Origin: Platycnemis pennipes
Lineage: Eukaryota; Arthropoda; Insecta; Odonata; Platycnemididae
NCBI GenBank assembly: GCA_933228895.1
Contig: OW121847.1
Location: forward strand, 48,110,992-48,174,991
Length of the DNA: 64,000 bases
Reading direction: 5' to 3'
A model generated the notes under the pieces. The model had not been told where the DNA came from. It was given only the letters and a program-made list of their open reading frames with translations, and did not search any database. A program made the position numbers and the translations under genes. Below, piece by piece: positions 55,328 through 61,300 of this stretch (position 1 is its first letter; every line of letters starts with the position of its first letter).

Positions 55328-58300
55328 GGCTTCAGCATTGCATCCAGTCAGGTGGGGAGTTTATTTCATTTATCTCTATTTCATAATAATATTTAATGTA
55401 TTTACAAGTGGATAATTTGTGTCATCTTGCTGCTGCTAAGTGACGTTGAGCCACTAGTATTTTCCTGTGGTACAAAATATTAATTAAAGGAGCTATATTA
55501 AATAAATTTAATGTAAAAAGGTGATCTTAAATTATGTGGATATGGAAAAAATACTCATTGACTAGTGTTTATGGACGTGAAGCTAGTGAAAGAATCCACT
55601 TCAAGTCACTTAACCCTGTACTTATGAAAATTTTTGAATACAATTTGCCATTGCGGCAAGAGTGTAGGTTTTCTGTTTGCCATTCATATGAGTGGTACTG
55701 ATATTCTCTCCCCTTTCCTGCTTTTCATACCTGCCAGTGAATATTTTGCTATGCTGTCATTTCCATGTTTGGATCCTTATGTATGATCTTTTTGGTTCAT
55801 TTCCTTCTTGGTGTTGTTGTAGTTGTATCCATGTTAACAGTATTGCCTTATATCCATGTATGTTTGTCTCCCTTGAAAAAGTTATGACTTTTTTGCTGTT
55901 TATTTCTGGAGATGAATGATATGACTGAGTAGTCTAACTCTTATGTTTTTTAATCAGGGGAATGGTCACTACACCATTGAAATGACATAATTTTAGATAT
56001 ACATATTTGTTTCAGCCATTTTGAAGTACATACATACATAATTGGTTAGTTGGTCGTCTGGAAAATACATTGTTCTTTTGGCTGAACTTTTTGTCCCAGG
56101 ATTTGCTTCTTTATAATTTCACCATTCAACATGTGATTTTTGCTCATGTTTTCCTTTGTCTTGATTTCTCCCAACCATGTATTTATAAAGGTTTCATTGC
56201 ATTGCATGTTTTCATGCTTTACTGTACATATACAGCAAGCTCTACCATAAGTTGTTGGCCGATCAGTCTTCATGTCTAATGTGATGCCATTGTTCATTAA
56301 TTACATGTGGGTATAATAAAACTCTTGCCTAGCTTACCAGCTAAATAAGCATTTAAACAAATTTTTTTGATACGAGTGAAAAAAGGTTAAATTCATGAAA
56401 TTTTTGTGGAACTGGTTTGAAATTTGGGGCTTCAGTTATAGGTTATTTCCATACTTTTGAAAATTGCTTGCTGGCATTATCTTTTCTTACATGTTCTGAA
56501 ATACATATACTATCTAGTCATATAATATCAATGCATGTTTTAGGTGATATTTTCAGTGCTGTCCATCTCTGAGGTAGCATATGAGTGCGCAAAGTATTCC
56601 AGAGGTCTCATATCTTATATCAGAGATTCTCATTACAAATTAATTTTATAATAGTGTTAATATTAATTAATTCTCCTGTGACTTTAATTTTCAAAGTTAA
56701 AAGTAGGTTCCAATCATGGTTCACTTTTCCTAGGCTAAATAAAATCTTTTTAAGCACATGTACATACCTTGTACCCACTAGGCACATGTGGGAGTTATTT
56801 TCTTCAAATCATCCCTCATAAGAGACTTTATTTTCATACTTTTGGAGAATATGGACTTTTGTTCCAGGAACACCGGTACTAATGGCTGGTGGCTCTGAGC
56901 CTATCAGTTACTCGCATACACCTCCTTTATATGCACAAGGTCCTGGAGCAGTATTGACAGCAAGCAGTGGGAAAGAGGCCAGGTGGTCAGAGGCTGATAT
57001 AGAGGGGCAATACTCCAGGCATGGTGGGTATACAAGGGCTGTGATCAGATTAAAGTAGCCCATGATGTCATATATCATATACTCTTGCACTTTTCTGATG
57101 CCTTTACACTGTGTGATGGGTGATTAATAACTTAGAAAAGTATTATTCCCAGTCTCTTCTCCTCTCTTGTGATTGAAATATTCCTTTATCTTTGATATTA
57201 CCAGTAATTTCTGTTGATTGTAAAGTGGTGCTGCGTAAATACAGGTGTAGATATAGTAATCATACAAATTGCATTTGGCATAGTCATTTGAAATTTAGTC
57301 ACATAATTTTTCTGCAATGTTTTGCATTTGTGATTTGTGCAATTTAATCATTTTATTTGGCTACATTATCTTCAAATATTCTTAAAACATGTTTAGACTT
57401 AAATTGTGCTAATGTTTCTTTGGTCTCAAGGTGTTTTTATGACATTGCTTTTCAAAGGATCATTAAAAATTGAAGCTATTTCTTTGCCTGTGGGTGGCTC
57501 TTAATATATTTTCAATGCTTTGATGAATTTTTCTCATTGCTGTTTTTTTCTGTTTTCTCCTTCTTTTATGGCTCCTTTGCTTTATATTAACCTTAATTGT
57601 CTCCTTTGCTTTTTAAATTGTAATTTTTGCACAATTAATGCTTTATTTGAGATATGGATTAATTTCATTCCTAAATGTGGATTAATCATAATTGTTTACA
57701 ATCATTTTAATACCAAAATACTTGAACCCCTGTATTATTGTCATTGTTGATATGCTTTTAATTGTTTTTTAATAATGTTTCATTTGCGACATTTTTTGTT
57801 TATGTGCAAATGTTTTGTATTTTTACAACGTTTTATGTTTTTACCCTATTTTTCATCATATTATTTCACCATTACTGCTTCCCTTAATGAATTGTATGGC
57901 ATCTGTGATTTCAACTTTGGAAATGCCATATCTTTTATTACAAATTTAATTGCTATAAAATTCTACCTTAATTATAAATTTTGAAAATGTTTCAATTTTT
58001 TAATTTGTAATGATCAAATTATTTGTTTTTATCACATTTGAAATTTAATCCCTGGATTTCATATAAACTGACATTGTGCCATTTAAACTCTTTGAATTGT
58101 ATCGAATGGACACGTGTAACATGTGGATTGCTCTTTTATGGTTGTGGACAATATGGATTGACCTCATGCTATCATCACAATATCATCATTCATGGTGATG
58201 TCCTTTGTTTTCTGAATTAGGGTCTGAAAATAAGTCACTCAGTGCTCTTCTAGGGTCTTTCAGGCCTTCAACCCCAAATTTCCCTTTACCGTTCCACCTG

Positions 58301-61300
58301 CAACACCGTTGCTCTTCTCCTGTTGTTCTTCTGTCGACTCCAACTCCTCCCGACTCGTCTTTGTCCTCTCCCTCTCATGGTTTTTCAAGCGAGAGCTCTG
58401 AAGTGTACCACAGAAAGAATAGTTTGCCAGCCGCAAATAAATCGCCCTGCCCCTCTCCATCACCATTTCTCCCCAATCTGTGGTATGCTGTGGGCACACT
58501 GGAGCGGGATATGTGTGAGTCCCCAGTTCCTTCCTATGCATGTGAGGAGGAAGCAGGAATCGAGAACAGTCAAATCATTCCCCTACCTCAGTCAGTGGTG
58601 GGAATCGATGCTGGTATGTCGTGGAAACGTCTTTGCAGAAAAATAACTTCCACGTGTGCCTAAGAAAATATGCTTATTTTGTTGGCTCTTTATTTGCTAC
58701 TTGTTCTTGCTTGTTGGAAAATTCAATAGATGAGAAGATGTATTTACATATATACTTACATCCTTGTATTTGATAATGATTTCTGGAGTTGATTTCAATG
58801 CTATGTTATCTGCTCATTTTCCATAAGTAATTTAGGATAAAGTAATTTGCTCAAGTATGCTCTCTTGTTCAATAGAGGATTGATTACTTTAGTTATGGAT
58901 CCCAAGAATCTAAATGTACATATTCAATTCTCCCTGACTTACAAGTCACTCTCTCATGTCTTCTTGTCTCTTAGTCCCTTGAAACAATAACTTAATTTTT
59001 ATATGATATAAGTAAATGGTTAATGCTTTTACGTATAACTATTAGGCATTTTCAGCTACTGATTGCAGGTACTGTTCATTCTGGACACTCAAATCAATTG
59101 AACCAGACACTTTTGATTGTTTATTAATAGATTAGTTGAAAATTTAATTTTAGTAATTATGATGTTTTGTCCCTGTACAATGTCAGCTACTACAAAAAGT
59201 TGTAGTAGCTGACTCCTTGTTGCATGAATGCTTTTAATGCATGAGCATTCATGGCTCAGTATTTGACTTTATTAATTGGGTACCCAAGTACCTATTTTAT
59301 ATTCAAGTTTCTTCAAGTTTTCATTTAACTACTAATATTTTCATAAGAAAATTTTACAACCTTACTCTCATTTTATCATTATGTTGATATGTACAAATAA
59401 TGATATCATTTACTGCAGATGGCATTTATTTCCTATAAACTAAGATTCACAATAGTTTTTTGTGGTAAATTTGGAGTAAATGATGAATAAGGAATCATAT
59501 TTTAAGCTTCCTCAGGTTATTTGAAAATTTTATTTCTCTTTTAATGAAAAATTAACTTTGTGATTTTTCACTAATTCTACATATGTTATTTTGTAGGAAA
59601 AATGCAATAATGGCAATAATGCAAATTGATATTCAGTTCATGTCTTGGGATTGAAGTGTAGGTGTCAAATTATTGTTTACTGTATTCTTCATTTACTAAT
59701 GAAGTATGTATATTGCCTACTGTAGAGTACATAGCATCGAAGAGTAATGGAAGTAACCTAGTGGTGGAACCAATATTATGTGGATGATTTTTCTTGACAA
59801 ATTCCCGGGTGAAAAATTTTAAAGACTCACTGCTCTCTAAAGCTGACCTCCTACACTCAAGTGGGGAAGTTGAGAAATTTTTTCAAAATACATATATTGA
59901 TCAATTTTAGCTTCCACCATTCACTCACACAATTTATTTTATCAGTGATCTAAAAGAATATATATGTCGCATGCCTCTCATGACTCATATTGGTCTTACT
60001 CCATTCACTGCTCTTAATATTGTAAATGGAATTAAAATTATTGTGTTGTAGAAGTGTCAAGGTGATAGGGTTTTAATGGAACATGTCAGTTGATATGAAG
60101 TTTCATATTCATATTGAGGTCCACACGTTTGGTGGTGGTCATTTCAGACTTGAAGAATCCATATCACTTCTTTATTTGCTCTTTTTATGTTGGTGCTGGT
60201 ATTTTCAATTTTTAATAGTATAATTATAATGTATTTTAGCTCTTTCTTTATACTTAGTAACGAAATAGAGATGTATATAGTCTCAATTTTTTTATAGCTC
60301 TCTCCTGTGGTATAACTGTCTTTCAGTGTCAGTAGTTTGTGTGTAAATTAAGTATTCTTAATTTGGCATTTGTAGATTAATTCTCTGTGCCTGCCTGCTT
60401 TCCTTTGTAGAATACTCTTTTTGATTTTGAGAAGTCAAGCATATCTCCCTTTATTATGATTTGAAATATATTAGATTGGATTATGTCAGGTTTATTTGAA
60501 TGATGATTGAAAATATTTAATTTTAATTTTTCTTCAAAAGTATACTTTAACATCTTCTTGAAATGGGGACTCAGTATTGGTTACAATGTATGCTTTAAAA
60601 CTTAAATAAGGATGGGTTGCTGTGTAGGAAAGGAAGTGGAGAATATAGAATAAATGGCTATTAAGTAGTAATTAATGGGGATATTTTAATTGTTTTTACA
60701 GGGGAAAAGTGGTACCTATATGAAATCAATGATAGTTTGCAAAGACAATTTTTGGCCCAAAAAGCCCTTTAAAGCACCAGTATGATGGGATTTTAATTAA
60801 ACAGTTTCAGATGACCCAGGTGGAAATCCTTTATGCATGAAAACTGTGATTAAGAAATAATACTGTAATGTTTACAAGTATTATATTTCTTCATGATCAT
60901 GGTGTTATTGCAAGGAACATCATCAGGGACGTTGATTAAGTCTCCTAGTGAGAAATCATAAACAAGAACATCATAATACAATTTTTCATTTTGAGTTTTT
61001 GTGTTAAAAGGATGAGTAACCAAGAAAGCAAAAAGTACAAAGAGCAAAAAGGGTAATCTGCTGGTGGGATTATATATCCAATAACATGTTATGACATTAT
61101 ATTTCCATTGATTGGGAGTTTATTGATTTTGCAATTCTCAGCTTCCATTGCAATATCCGTCATACATATTTATTGTCCTTATTGAGACTCCTAACAGCTT
61201 GTGAATTCCTCAGTTTTCAGCTGTGTGTAACTTGATACAAAGACTTAAGTTGGGAAAAATGTTTAGTGCGGCATTAACTGATAGAAGGGAGATATTTGCA

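Noticed and set aside
60811..60858. Acceptor ttttcag followed by a phase-1 frame DDPGGNPLCMKTVIKK
   Set aside because: No usable donor before the TAA and no family similarity.
60901..60960. AACATCATCAGGGACG, similar to the CATCATCAGGTGA centre of the foldbacks
   Set aside because: No GAAAC partner and no inverted arms around it.
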